A stretch of DNA of 64,000 nucleotides from Microbacterium sulfonylureivorans (lineage in GTDB: Bacteria > Actinomycetota > Actinomycetes > Actinomycetales > Microbacteriaceae). The notes below the pieces were generated by a model. That model did no database searches and had not been told where the DNA came from. It was given only the letters and a program-made list of their open reading frames with translations. The position numbers were made by a program, and so were the translations under genes. Position 1 is the stretch's first letter. Each line of letters starts with the position of its first letter. This document shows positions 17,910 through 25,071 of the stretch, piece after piece. Location: contig NZ_RJAD01000001.1 in the NCBI RefSeq assembly GCF_003999995.1, positions 682,001 to 746,000 on the forward strand, given 5' to 3'.

Positions 17910-19079
17910 TCAGTCGCCCTTCACGTTGACGAGCTGACGCAGGGTGTGCCGGATCGTCACGAGGTCGGCCGCGTCGGCCATGACCTGGTCGATCGGCTTG
18001 TACGCCTGCGGGATCTCGTCGATGAAGGCATCCGTGTCGCGGAACTCGATGCCTGCCATCGCCTCTCGCAGCTGTGCGTGGGTGAAGGTCCGCCGTGCGG
18101 CCGACCGCGAGTACTCGCGGCCCGCGCCGTGCGGCGACGAGTTGAGCGACAGCGGGTTGCCGAGCCCGTCGACGACGTACGAGGCCGTGCCCATCGACCC
18201 GGGGATCAGACCGGGACGGCCGGCGTCCGCCTGGATCGCGCCCTTGCGCGACACCCACACCTGCTTGCCGAAGTGCCTCTCGGACTCGGTGAAGTTGTGG
18301 TGGCAGTTGATCCGCTCGTGCTCGACGACCGGCTCGCCCATCACCTCCGAGAGCTGCCGCGCGACCCGGTCCATCATCTCCTCCCGGTTGAGCAGCGCGA
18401 AGTGCTGCGCCCACCGGAGCTCGCGGATGTACCGGGTGAACTCGGGCGTGCCCTCGACGAGGTACGCGAGATCGGGATCGGGGAGCTCGATCCACCACTG
18501 CTTCGCCAGCCGCTGCGCGACCGCGATGTGGTGCGTGGCGATCTTGTTGCCGACGCCCCGCGATCCGGAATGGAGGAACATCCACACCCGGTCGAGCTCG
18601 TCGACCGACACCTCGATGAAGTGGTTCCCCGAGCCGAGCGACCCCAGCTGCAGCCGCCAGTGCCCCGCATACGCCGACGGGTCGAAGCCCGCCTTCTCGG
18701 CCAGCATCTCGAGCTCGGCCACGCGCGGCTCCGCCGTCGCGACGACCTTGCGGTTCGCGTGGCCCGCCGACAGCGGGATGGCGCGCTCGATCTGCTCCCG
18801 GAGGAGGCCGAGGTCGCGCGAGACCAGCTGGTCCCGCGTGAACTGGGTTCGGACGGCGATCATGCCGCACCCGATGTCGACGCCGACGGCGGCGGGCATG
18901 ATCGCACCGAGGGTCGGGATGACCGACCCCACGGTGGCGCCCTTCCCGAGGTGCGCATCGGGCATGAGCGCGAGATGCGGGTGGATGAACGGCATGCGTG
19001 CCGAGGTGCGCGCCTGCTCGACGGTCTTCTCGTCGAGCAGGCTCGCCCACGACAGCAGCCGGGTGGAGAGCCTCTCCAT
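17910..19079 (-). CDS. rtcB: RtcB-family RNA-splicing ligase
   Basis: A 389-residue RtcB, the Mn/GTP-dependent ligase that joins 3'-phosphate or 2',3'-cyclic phosphate ends to 5'-OH RNA ends. Motifs are intact: DAHLGKG, GVDIGCGM with the metal Cys, GSLGSGNHF, CHHNF, SRKGAIQA, GSMGTASY, and SPHGAGR, which carries the guanylylated histidine. The length is on the short side, as in many bacterial RtcBs. GGAAAAGGAAC precedes the ATG. No RtcA or RtcR is nearby. The long upstream leader with hairpins and a possible uORF suggests post-transcriptional control. Confidence 0.96.
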   Translation of the reverse strand: MERLSTRLLSWASLLDEKTVEQARTSARMPFIHPHLALMPDAHLGKGATVGSVIPTLGAIMPAAVGVDIGCGMIAVRTQFTRDQLVSRDLGLLREQIERAIPLSAGHANRKVVATAEPRVAELEMLAEKAGFDPSAYAGHWRLQLGSLGSGNHFIEVSVDELDRVWMFLHSGSRGVGNKIATHHIAVAQRLAKQWWIELPDPDLAYLVEGTPEFTRYIRELRWAQHFALLNREEMMDRVARQLSEVMGEPVVEHERINCHHNFTESERHFGKQVWVSRKGAIQADAGRPGLIPGSMGTASYVVDGLGNPLSLNSSPHGAGREYSRSAARRTFTHAQLREAMAGIEFRDTDAFIDEIPQAYKPIDQVMADAADLVTIRHTLRQLVNVKGD

Positions 19080-19143
19080 GTTCCTTTTCCTTGTTCGGGC
19101 CCGAAGGACGGGCGTGAGAGCGGTGGGCTCACGGCCCGGTGCC

Positions 19144-19187
19144 CTCCTGAAAAGGAGAACGCCCCGGACCTGTGCGGTGCGGGGCGT
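19144..19187 (-). promoter_or_regulatory. Two hairpins in the rtcB leader
   Basis: A 5-bp stem CTCCT/AGGAG closes a 4-base loop (19144-19157), and an 8-bp stem ACGCCCCG/CGGGGCGT closes a 13-base loop (19159-19187). The smaller one buries an AGGAG-type sequence. They lie 65-108 bases upstream of the rtcB start, after the possible upstream ORF. A further 7-bp stem sits near the predicted transcription start (19326-19341). Confidence 0.5.
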
Positions 19188-19203
19188 GGAAGAGCGGATG
19201 CTG

Positions 19204-19296
19204 CTACACGGCTCGCGCCGGAGGGGACGACTCGTGACGGTCGCTGGGCTTCTGACCCAGGACCGGCTCGAAACGGAGTGTGCGCTGCGCGTTCAT
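19204..19296 (-). CDS. Possible small upstream ORF in the rtcB leader (30 residues)
   Basis: A 30-residue frame starting with ATG, preceded by GAGAGGA about 6 bases upstream. It reads MNAQRTLRFEPVLG then a Ser/Pro/Arg-rich tail. It lies wholly inside the predicted rtcB leader, ending 124 bases before the rtcB start. It shows no known family and could be chance; the good ribosome binding site and the position after a consensus-like promoter are the arguments in favour. Confidence 0.4.
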   Translation of the reverse strand: MNAQRTLRFEPVLGQKPSDRHESSPPARAV

Positions 19297-19349
19297 CCGT
19301 CGTCCTCTCGGCTCACCTGTGGTGCCGTGCCGACCGGCACGGACTCGCC

Positions 19350-19379
19350 AACTTAGTGGACGGAGCGCTGTCGGGTCAA
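19350..19379 (-). promoter_or_regulatory. Predicted promoter for the uORF-rtcB unit
   Basis: On the minus strand TTGACC (19379-19374) and TAAGTT (19355-19350) are separated by 18 bases. This is close to the housekeeping sigma consensus. It implies an rtcB leader of about 265 bases. Confidence 0.6.
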
Positions 19380-19431
19380 GCGATCGAAAGCGAGCCTGGC
19401 GCGATCCCCGACCGCAGGCCAGGATGGGGCG

Positions 19432-19809
19432 ATGATCGAGACACTGCAGGGGCTGCCCGACGGCGTGCTCGGGTTCCGAGCCGTCGGGGCGGTCGAGGCA
19501 TCCGACTACGAGGCCGTCCTGGATCCGGCGATCGACGCCGCGATCGACGCCGGAGCGAAGGTGAACCTCGTGTTCGTCCTCGGCGAGGAGTTCGAGGGCT
19601 ATTCGCTCGGCGCCCTGTGGCAAGACGCGAAGCTCGAAGGAAAGCCCGCGCACGCCTGGGGGCGCATCGCGCTGGTGACCGACCACACCGTCATCGGGGA
19701 GATCATCCACGGCATCGCCTTCCTCTTCCCCTGCGAGCTGCGGATCTTCGCGGTGTCGGCGCTGGACGATGCGATCGCGTGGGCAGGAGAGGGCCCCAAG
19801 ACGCCCTGA
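19432..19809 (+). CDS. SpoIIAA-like STAS-related protein
   Basis: A 125-residue cytoplasmic protein of the SpoIIAA-like family (PF11964 type). The order strand-helix-strand is visible: VLGFRAVGAVEASDYEAVLDPAIDAAI, then KVNLVFVLGEEFEGYS, GALWQDAKLE, and WGRIALVTDHTVIGEIIHGIAFLFPCELRIF. The C-terminal DDAIAWA matches the family end. Function is unknown; the fold resembles anti-sigma antagonists and lipid-binding STAS proteins. The gene stands alone with no clear operon partner. Confidence 0.85.
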   Translation: MIETLQGLPDGVLGFRAVGAVEASDYEAVLDPAIDAAIDAGAKVNLVFVLGEEFEGYSLGALWQDAKLEGKPAHAWGRIALVTDHTVIGEIIHGIAFLFPCELRIFAVSALDDAIAWAGEGPKTP

Positions 19810-19917
19810 CCCGGAGCCCCGACGGACCCTTGTGGATGTCGGAGGCCCCGACGACACTGGGTCTCGCCACGCGGCCGGACGCGGCATCCCTCCCCCACCC
19901 TCGCTAAGGAGTGCGAC

Positions 19918-20334
19918 ATGCCCAGCCTCAACCCCTACCTCTCGTTCAAGAACGAGGCTCGCGACGCGATGACCTTCTACCAGGGCGTCTTCGGCGGCGA
20001 CCTCGACATCTCGACGTTCGGCCAGTACGAGGGCATGGTGCAGGATCCCGCCGAGAACGACCTCGTCATGCACGCGCAGCTGACCAGTCCCGACGGCTTC
20101 GTGCTGATGGCCGCCGACACCCCGACCGGCATGGAGTATACGAAGCCGGCGGGCATCTCGGTCTCCGTCAGCGGAGACGACGAGTCCTCGCTGCAGGGCT
20201 TCTGGGACAAGCTCGCCGACGGCGGCACGGTCGTCATGCCGTTCGACACCCCGCCATGGGGCGGCCGGTTCGGCATGCTGACCGACCGATTCGGCATCGA
20301 CTGGATGGTCGCGCTCAACGCCGAGCAGCCATAG
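19918..20334 (+). CDS. VOC/PhnB-like protein
   Basis: A 138-residue member of the PhnB-type glyoxalase/VOC family. Typical pieces are LNPYLSFKNEARDAMTFYQGVFGG at the start, then VMHAQL, a second half with FWDKLADGG, and FGMLTDRFGIDWMV at the end. AAGGAG lies 7 bases before the ATG. Proteins of this type often lack a known substrate, and the E. coli name PhnB does not imply phosphonate metabolism here. Cytoplasmic. Confidence 0.9.
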   Translation: MPSLNPYLSFKNEARDAMTFYQGVFGGDLDISTFGQYEGMVQDPAENDLVMHAQLTSPDGFVLMAADTPTGMEYTKPAGISVSVSGDDESSLQGFWDKLADGGTVVMPFDTPPWGGRFGMLTDRFGIDWMVALNAEQP

Positions 20335-20404
20335 GCGACTCCGGCGCGGACGAGGCGATCGGCAAGCGGGCCGCCGGGTCGCTCCGACCTCTAGGCTGTT
20401 GCCC

Positions 20405-20629
20405 ATGACCACACCTCGCAAGCGCTGGACGCGCGGCCACTCCGGCTGGGCGTTCGGCACCGCGCTGATCTTCGCGCTCGGCATCATCTTCGGCATGATC
20501 TGGGGGCAGCTCCTCGTCGGCCTGTTCCTCGCCTTCGCGGTGTCGATCGGATGGCTCATCGCGTACGAGTCGTGGCGGGGCCGCAACGTCGGCCTCGAGA
20601 ACCGCGACGACAACGGCGCGCAGCTGTAG
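20405..20629 (+). CDS. Small two-helix membrane protein
   Basis: A 74-residue protein with a basic N-terminus and a hydrophobic region (WAFGTALIFALGIIFGMIWG then LLVGLFLAFAVSIGWLIAYE) that should form two membrane helices, with a polar C-terminal tail. No ribosome binding site is evident, and a TAGGCT hexamer sits 8 bases upstream of the ATG, so it may be leaderless. No named family. Confidence 0.7.
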   Translation: MTTPRKRWTRGHSGWAFGTALIFALGIIFGMIWGQLLVGLFLAFAVSIGWLIAYESWRGRNVGLENRDDNGAQL

Positions 20630-20674
20630 CGGCATCCCTATCGCTCCGGCGACGCGCGCCGTATCGTGTGCGCC

Positions 20675-20686
20675 AGGAGGTGATCC
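20675..20686 (+). promoter_or_regulatory. Full-length Shine-Dalgarno sequence
   Basis: AGGAGGTGATCC matches the complement of the conserved 16S rRNA 3' tail over 12 bases, two bases before the DUF1918 ATG. Typical sites in this window match 4-6 bases. It fixes the start of the gene and implies unusually strong ribosome recruitment. Confidence 0.85.
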
Positions 20687-20688
20687 GA

Positions 20689-20874
20689 ATGCGTGCCACT
20701 GTCGGCGACCGCGTGATCATCCACGGACGCATCGTCGGGGCGACCGAACGCGCCGGCGAGGTCGTAGAGATCCGCGGCAGTGAAGAGATCCCGCTGCTCG
20801 TCGTGCGCTTCGACGACGGGCACGAGGCGATTCTGCAGCCCGGAAGCGACTGCGAGATCCGCCACGAGACCTGA
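20689..20874 (+). CDS. DUF1918 domain protein
   Basis: A 61-residue protein made of one DUF1918 domain: VGDRVIIHGRIVGATERAGEVVEIRG, then PLLVVRFDDGHEAILQPGSDCEI. The fold is a small SH3-like barrel, common in actinobacteria and of unknown function. The gene has an extreme Shine-Dalgarno sequence, so the protein is probably abundant. It stands between a small membrane protein and the convergent S9 peptidase. Confidence 0.92.
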   Translation: MRATVGDRVIIHGRIVGATERAGEVVEIRGSEEIPLLVVRFDDGHEAILQPGSDCEIRHET

Positions 20875-20975
20875 CCGGTCCGCGACGAGAAAGCGCAGGT
20901 CTCGTCGCACGCGCGCATACTCCTTGCCGAAGACCCGCGCCTTCGGCAAGGGATCAGCGCCTTCGTGAGGCCTGA

Positions 20976-23105
20976 CTAGCCGAGCAGCTCGGGGCGCGTC
21001 GGCTCCTCGCCGAGCACGTGCTCGGCGAGGAACGCGAAGACCGTCTGGTACCAGATGACGGCATGCTGGGGCTTGAGGATCCAGTGGTTCTCGTCGGGGA
21101 AGTACAGGAATCGGTGGGGCATGCGACCGTCGTCGTCGGCGTGGTGCTCGGCGAGCTCCGACCACAGCCGAAGACCCTCGCCGATGGGCACGCGAAAATC
21201 CTTGTCGCCGTGCACGACGAGGAGAGGCGTGCGGATGTCGCGCACGAACCGGTGCGGAGAGTTCTCCGCCATCGCCTCGAGGGTGAAGATCTCCTGCCAG
21301 TACACCGACAGATCGGTCGTGCCGGCGAACTGGTCGAGCGCCCACAGGCTCGCGTGCGTGACGATCGCCCGGAACCGGTCGGTGTGCCCGGCGACCCAGT
21401 TCGCCATATATCCGCCGAACGAGCCGCCCATGGCGGCGGTGCGCGTCTCGTCGATGTCGGCGCGGGCCTCGACGGCATCCGTGATCGCGAGCAGGTCGGT
21501 GTATGGCGCCGCTCCCCACGCGTTCCAGCCGCGCGCGATGAACTCCAGGCCGTATCCGGTGGACAGCGCCGGGTCGGGCAGGAGCACCGCGTAGCCGCGC
21601 GCCACCGCGAGCAGCGGCGCCCAGCGCCAGCTCCACGCGTTCCAGCTGCTCAGCGGGCCGCCGTGGATCCACAGGAGCAGCGGGGCCGGAGCATCCGCCG
21701 ACGCGCTCTCCGGCAGCAGCAGCCAGCCGCGCACGCGCGCGCCGTCCTCGGCGGTGGTCTCGACCTCGGTGATCGAACCCGCCGCCGTCGGCGCAGGGGC
21801 CGGTGTCGCGATCGGGGTCGTCGCGCCGTCGCGGGCGATCCGCACCGGGTGCGAGGGCACGACCCACGACGAGCGCAGCGCGACGAGGTCGCCGGTGCTG
21901 CGGTCGACCGAGACGTGCGTGTAGGTGAAGTCGTCGGCCGTGACGCGCTCCGGGGCTCCGCCGTCGAGCGGCAGCCGGAACACCGGGCCTCGGCCGTCGT
22001 CGTCGGCGGTCGCCACGATCGCGGCGTCGTCGGCGTCCCATGCGAGGCTCGTCGCCCAGCGATCCCATTCCGCTGCCACGCGGCGCGGGCGGGCGCCATC
22101 GAGGTCGGCGAGCCACACCTCGACGTCGGCCGGTCCGGCGGGAGTGGCCTTGTCCGCCCGGAGGTAGGCGATCGTCGTGCCGTCGTGGCTCACTGCAGGG
22201 CTCTGGTAGTCCACGCCGACGTCGTCGAAGAGGGTCGTGTGCGCCCTCGTCGTCGTGTCGATCGACACCAGCACGTTCCGGGCGCCGCGCTGCTCGTGCC
22301 GCTGCATCGAGGCGATGAGCGTCGCGCCGTCCGGCGTCAGCGAGGCCCCCGCTATGTCGGCCGAGCGCCCGGGCTTCGGGGTCAGGTCGTTGGGTCGGGG
22401 AAGGGTGGCCGGGTACGGCTTCTCGTCGGCACCGGACACCGCGGGCACGCCCGCGGCGTCGGTGGCGGCATCCGCCTTCTCGTCGTCCTCGGCCGCCGAG
22501 TCGGCGACGGCGGCGGCGATGGTGTCGGCGAGCGCGCCGGTGTCGATGGTGAGCAGGTGAGGCTCGGCGGGACCGAGGTCGTGGTCCCAGAAGCGCACCG
22601 GGTACGTCTCGTGCAGGATCGCGGAGACCTTGTTCTCCTTGCGCGTGGCACGGAGGCGGGCTTCGGCTTCGAGGGTGTCGGCGCCGGGGAGGAGGGATGC
22701 CGAGATCACGAGCCGGTCGCTCGCCTCGGCGGTCGCGGCGATGGCGTCCACTCCCCCCGCGAGCCTCGTCACGGGCCGCGCCTCGCCGCCCGCCGCCGGC
22801 AGCAGCCACAGCTGACCGGATTCGTCGTCGGCGTCGCCTTCAGCGTCGGGGCGGGCCGAGACGAACAGCAGGTCGCCGCTCGCCGTGAACGCGGCACCGG
22901 TCTCGCCCTTCGCGGAGCGGGTGAGCCGCCTCGGCGACCCCGTCCCGTCGGCGGGGACGCTCCACAGCGACCTCTCGTAACCGGTGGCGTCCTTCTTCAG
23001 AGCCGCCACCGTGAGCACGGCCGTGCGCCCGTCCGGAGAGAGCGCGAGGGCCTCCACCCGGGGAAGCGCGATGTAGTCGTCGAGGGAGTCGAAGGGCGTC
23101 GCCAT
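20976..23105 (-). CDS. S9 family prolyl oligopeptidase/acylaminoacyl peptidase
   Basis: A 709-residue serine peptidase. Residues 1-430 form a beta-propeller (repeated SPDG, FTASGDLLF and SHDGTTIAYLR-type blades) and residues 450-709 an alpha/beta hydrolase domain. The catalytic serine is in GGSFGGYM (Ser562), the aspartate in HGDKDFRVP (Asp636) and the histidine in DENHW (His674). There is no signal peptide, so it is cytoplasmic and should act on short peptides or acylated N-termini. Residues 175-205 carry an acidic, Ala-rich insert that may be a loop in the propeller. Confidence 0.95.
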   Translation of the reverse strand: MATPFDSLDDYIALPRVEALALSPDGRTAVLTVAALKKDATGYERSLWSVPADGTGSPRRLTRSAKGETGAAFTASGDLLFVSARPDAEGDADDESGQLWLLPAAGGEARPVTRLAGGVDAIAATAEASDRLVISASLLPGADTLEAEARLRATRKENKVSAILHETYPVRFWDHDLGPAEPHLLTIDTGALADTIAAAVADSAAEDDEKADAATDAAGVPAVSGADEKPYPATLPRPNDLTPKPGRSADIAGASLTPDGATLIASMQRHEQRGARNVLVSIDTTTRAHTTLFDDVGVDYQSPAVSHDGTTIAYLRADKATPAGPADVEVWLADLDGARPRRVAAEWDRWATSLAWDADDAAIVATADDDGRGPVFRLPLDGGAPERVTADDFTYTHVSVDRSTGDLVALRSSWVVPSHPVRIARDGATTPIATPAPAPTAAGSITEVETTAEDGARVRGWLLLPESASADAPAPLLLWIHGGPLSSWNAWSWRWAPLLAVARGYAVLLPDPALSTGYGLEFIARGWNAWGAAPYTDLLAITDAVEARADIDETRTAAMGGSFGGYMANWVAGHTDRFRAIVTHASLWALDQFAGTTDLSVYWQEIFTLEAMAENSPHRFVRDIRTPLLVVHGDKDFRVPIGEGLRLWSELAEHHADDDGRMPHRFLYFPDENHWILKPQHAVIWYQTVFAFLAEHVLGEEPTRPELLG

Positions 23106-23138
23106 GGGTCCACGCTAGCCCGGGTGGCGCCCTCCCGC

Positions 23139-24020
23139 TCAGCGCCAGAGGGTGAGCTTGTCGGGGTTGCGCACGATGTACACGTCGGTGATCCGCTCGC
23201 CCGACACCTCGAGCGAGATGACGGCGTCGGCGCGTCCGTCGATCCTCACGAGGAACGCCAGCCCGTCGGCCGTGAACGTCGGCTCGACCGTCGCCGACGG
23301 CTGCAGGTGGGGCAGGCCGAGCAGGAACCGCGCGACGCGGTCGGCGCCGAACACGGGACGCCGCGCCGCAGACACGCGTCCGCCGCCGTCCGCGCGCAGG
23401 ACGACATCGGGGTCGAGGAGAGCCACGAGCCCGGCGATGTCGCCGGTCGCCGTGGCGGCGGCGAACGCCCGCGCGACCGCGTCGTGCTGCTCGCGGCTCG
23501 CCGCTCCCGCCCGGCGCTCGCGCACGCGTCGCCTGGCCTGCGAGGCCAGCTGGCGCGCGGCATCCGGAGTTCGTCCCACCGCCTCGGCGATCTCGGCGAA
23601 CGGCATGCCGAAGACGTCGTGGAGCACGAACGCCACACGCTCCGCCGGGGTGAGCGACTCGAGCACGACGAGCAGCGCGGTCGAGACCGATTCGTCGAGG
23701 GTCACCCGATCGAGCGGATCGACGGGCACGGATGCCGCGATCGCCGACTCGCCCGGCACCGGCTCGGGGAGCCACTCGCCGACGTACTTCTCGCGCCGCG
23801 CTCGCGCAGAGCCCAGCATGTCGAGGCACACGCGACTGGCGACCCTCGTGAGCCAGGCGCCGGGGTTTCTGACCGCCGCCCGCTCCTCGTCGGCGAGCCG
23901 GTACCAGCGGAGGTAGGTCTCCTGCACGGCGTCCTCGGCGTCGGTCACCGTCCCGAGCATCCGGTAGGCGAGCCCGAGCAGGCCGCGGCGCTCGGCCTCG
24001 AGCATCTCGACGTCGTCCAT
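23139..24020 (-). CDS. ECF41-type RNA polymerase sigma factor (SigJ-like) with fused regulatory domain
   Basis: A 293-residue sigma factor. Region 2 (LAYRMLGTVTDAEDAVQETYLRWY) and region 4 (LTPAERVAFVLHDVFGMPFAEIAEAVGRTPDAARQLASQARRRV) are complete. The linker holds WLPEP (residues 83-87) and the C-terminal SnoaL-like domain ends with NPDKL (286-290), both hallmarks of group ECF41. In that group the C-terminal extension controls activity in place of an anti-sigma factor, and the target is usually the adjacent gene. Here the divergent neighbour encodes an NAD(P)-binding oxidoreductase, and both intergenic strands carry a matching promoter element. Confidence 0.95.
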   Translation of the reverse strand: MDDVEMLEAERRGLLGLAYRMLGTVTDAEDAVQETYLRWYRLADEERAAVRNPGAWLTRVASRVCLDMLGSARARREKYVGEWLPEPVPGESAIAASVPVDPLDRVTLDESVSTALLVVLESLTPAERVAFVLHDVFGMPFAEIAEAVGRTPDAARQLASQARRRVRERRAGAASREQHDAVARAFAAATATGDIAGLVALLDPDVVLRADGGGRVSAARRPVFGADRVARFLLGLPHLQPSATVEPTFTADGLAFLVRIDGRADAVISLEVSGERITDVYIVRNPDKLTLWR

Positions 24021-24043
24021 GGATCTCCTTCCCTCACATCCTC

Positions 24044-24068
24044 GACGACGCAGCGGTGCCGGACGTGA
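24044..24068 (-). promoter_or_regulatory. ECF41-type promoter element for the sigma factor gene
   Basis: On the minus strand TCACG (24068-24064), 16 bases, then CGTC (24047-24044). The published ECF41 promoter is described as TGTCACA, about 16 bases, CGTC. The half-sites and spacing fit, with mismatches at the 5' end and last base of the -35 part. It lies 24 bases upstream of the ATG and implies autoregulation. Confidence 0.6.
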
Positions 24069-24077
24069 GTGCGCACC

Positions 24078-24102
24078 TCACATTCTGAAGCGCTGTGTCG
24101 TC
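24078..24102 (+). promoter_or_regulatory. ECF41-type promoter element for the oxidoreductase gene
   Basis: On the plus strand TCACA (24078-24082), 16 bases, then CGTC (24099-24102), 44 bases before the oxidoreductase ATG. It has the same half-sites and spacing as the element on the opposite strand, which makes chance less likely. Confidence 0.65.
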
Positions 24103-24145
24103 GGAGAGGGAGGAGCGCGAGAATCGCTCCGGAAGGGAGTCATCC

Positions 24146-24889
24146 ATGAGAATCGCCATCGCCGGTGGAACCGGGACGGTCGGCGCTCCGACCGTCGACG
24201 CCGTCCGCGCCGCAGGACACGAGGCCGTCGTGCTGGCCCGGAGCGCGGGGATCGACCTCGTGAGCGGCGCGGGACTCGACGCGGCGCTCGAGGGGGTCGA
24301 CGCCGTCATCGACACCGCCAACGTCTCGACGCTCTCCGCCGACGACGCCGTGACCTTCTTCACGGCTGCCACCGGCAACCTCGTCGCGGCCGCCGAGCGG
24401 TCGGGGGTGCGCCACGTCGTGCTGCTGTCGATCGTCGGCATCGACCGGATCCCCTACGACTACTACGCCGGCAAGGTCGCGCAGGAACGGGTGGTCGAGG
24501 CATCCGGCGTGCCGTGGACGATCCTGCGAGCGACGCAGTTCCACGAGTTCGCCGGGCAGCTGTTCGAGCGGGCGAAGGTCGGACCCCTCCACATCGCGCC
24601 GCGCGCGCGGGTGCAGCCGATCGCGGCGCGCGAGGTCGGCGCACACCTGGTCTCGCTCGCGACGAGCGCGGCGCAGGGCCGCGCCGCCGACCTCGCCGGG
24701 CCCCGCGAGGAGAAGCTGGACGAGATGGTGAAGGCGTTCGCGCGACGCGCCGGAAGCCGCGCCTGGATCCCCTCGATCAGCCTTCCAGGTGCCCAGATGA
24801 AGGGGATGCGCGCCGGTCTGGCGCTGCCGGGACCCGACGCGACGCTCGGCACCGAGACGTTCGCGCAATGGCTGGCACGAACCGCCTGA
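24146..24889 (+). CDS. NAD(P)-binding atypical SDR oxidoreductase, probable ECF41 target
   Basis: A 247-residue NmrA/atypical SDR protein. The dinucleotide-binding loop is AGGTGTVG (residues 7-14); then come VDAVIDTANVS, GVRHVVLLSIVGID, the YYAGKVAQE stretch with the Tyr and Lys of SDR type, and PWTILRATQFHEF. The catalytic YxxxK is present as YYAGK. GGAAGGGAG precedes the ATG. It is divergent from the ECF41 sigma gene; such proteins are frequent ECF41 targets. The substrate is unknown. Confidence 0.9.
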   Translation: MRIAIAGGTGTVGAPTVDAVRAAGHEAVVLARSAGIDLVSGAGLDAALEGVDAVIDTANVSTLSADDAVTFFTAATGNLVAAAERSGVRHVVLLSIVGIDRIPYDYYAGKVAQERVVEASGVPWTILRATQFHEFAGQLFERAKVGPLHIAPRARVQPIAAREVGAHLVSLATSAAQGRAADLAGPREEKLDEMVKAFARRAGSRAWIPSISLPGAQMKGMRAGLALPGPDATLGTETFAQWLARTA

Positions 24890-24907
24890 CCCCCGCGTCG
24901 TCGCTCG

Positions 24908-24974
24908 TTCGGGGCGCGGCTCGGACCGGACACGCCGCCACCACCGGCGCGTCGGAGACGGACCGCGCCCCGAA
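24908..24974. terminator. Large inverted repeat between convergent genes
   Basis: A 12-bp perfect arm TTCGGGGCGCGG (24908-24919) pairs with CCGCGCCCCGAA (24963-24974). The 43-base interior contains a further GC-rich stem (CGCCG with CGGCG). It lies 19 bases after the oxidoreductase stop and before the convergent LacI-type gene. It probably acts as a bidirectional terminator. The rest of the 182-base gap shows nothing else. Confidence 0.6.
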
Positions 24975-25071
24975 CCCGGGGCATCTCATCGGGGCGAGGC
25001 TGCTCTGACCCGGAGACGAGGGGCCACCGGCACCCTCCCGCGAGCGGAGTCCGAGCCGCTGCTCGCACACC

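Noticed and set aside
21018..24068. A 1016-residue open frame on the + strand across the S9 peptidase and sigma factor genes
   Set aside because: It is the antisense shadow of two clear minus-strand genes with full catalytic and sigma motifs. In 70% GC DNA the complementary frame seldom meets a stop. The translation is Arg/Gly/Val/Glu-biased with no domain.
24079..24145. A longer start for the oxidoreductase at 24095
   Set aside because: The 17 extra residues are charged and not family-like, the dinucleotide-binding loop starts right after the ATG at 24146, and the ECF41-type promoter would overlap the longer coding region.
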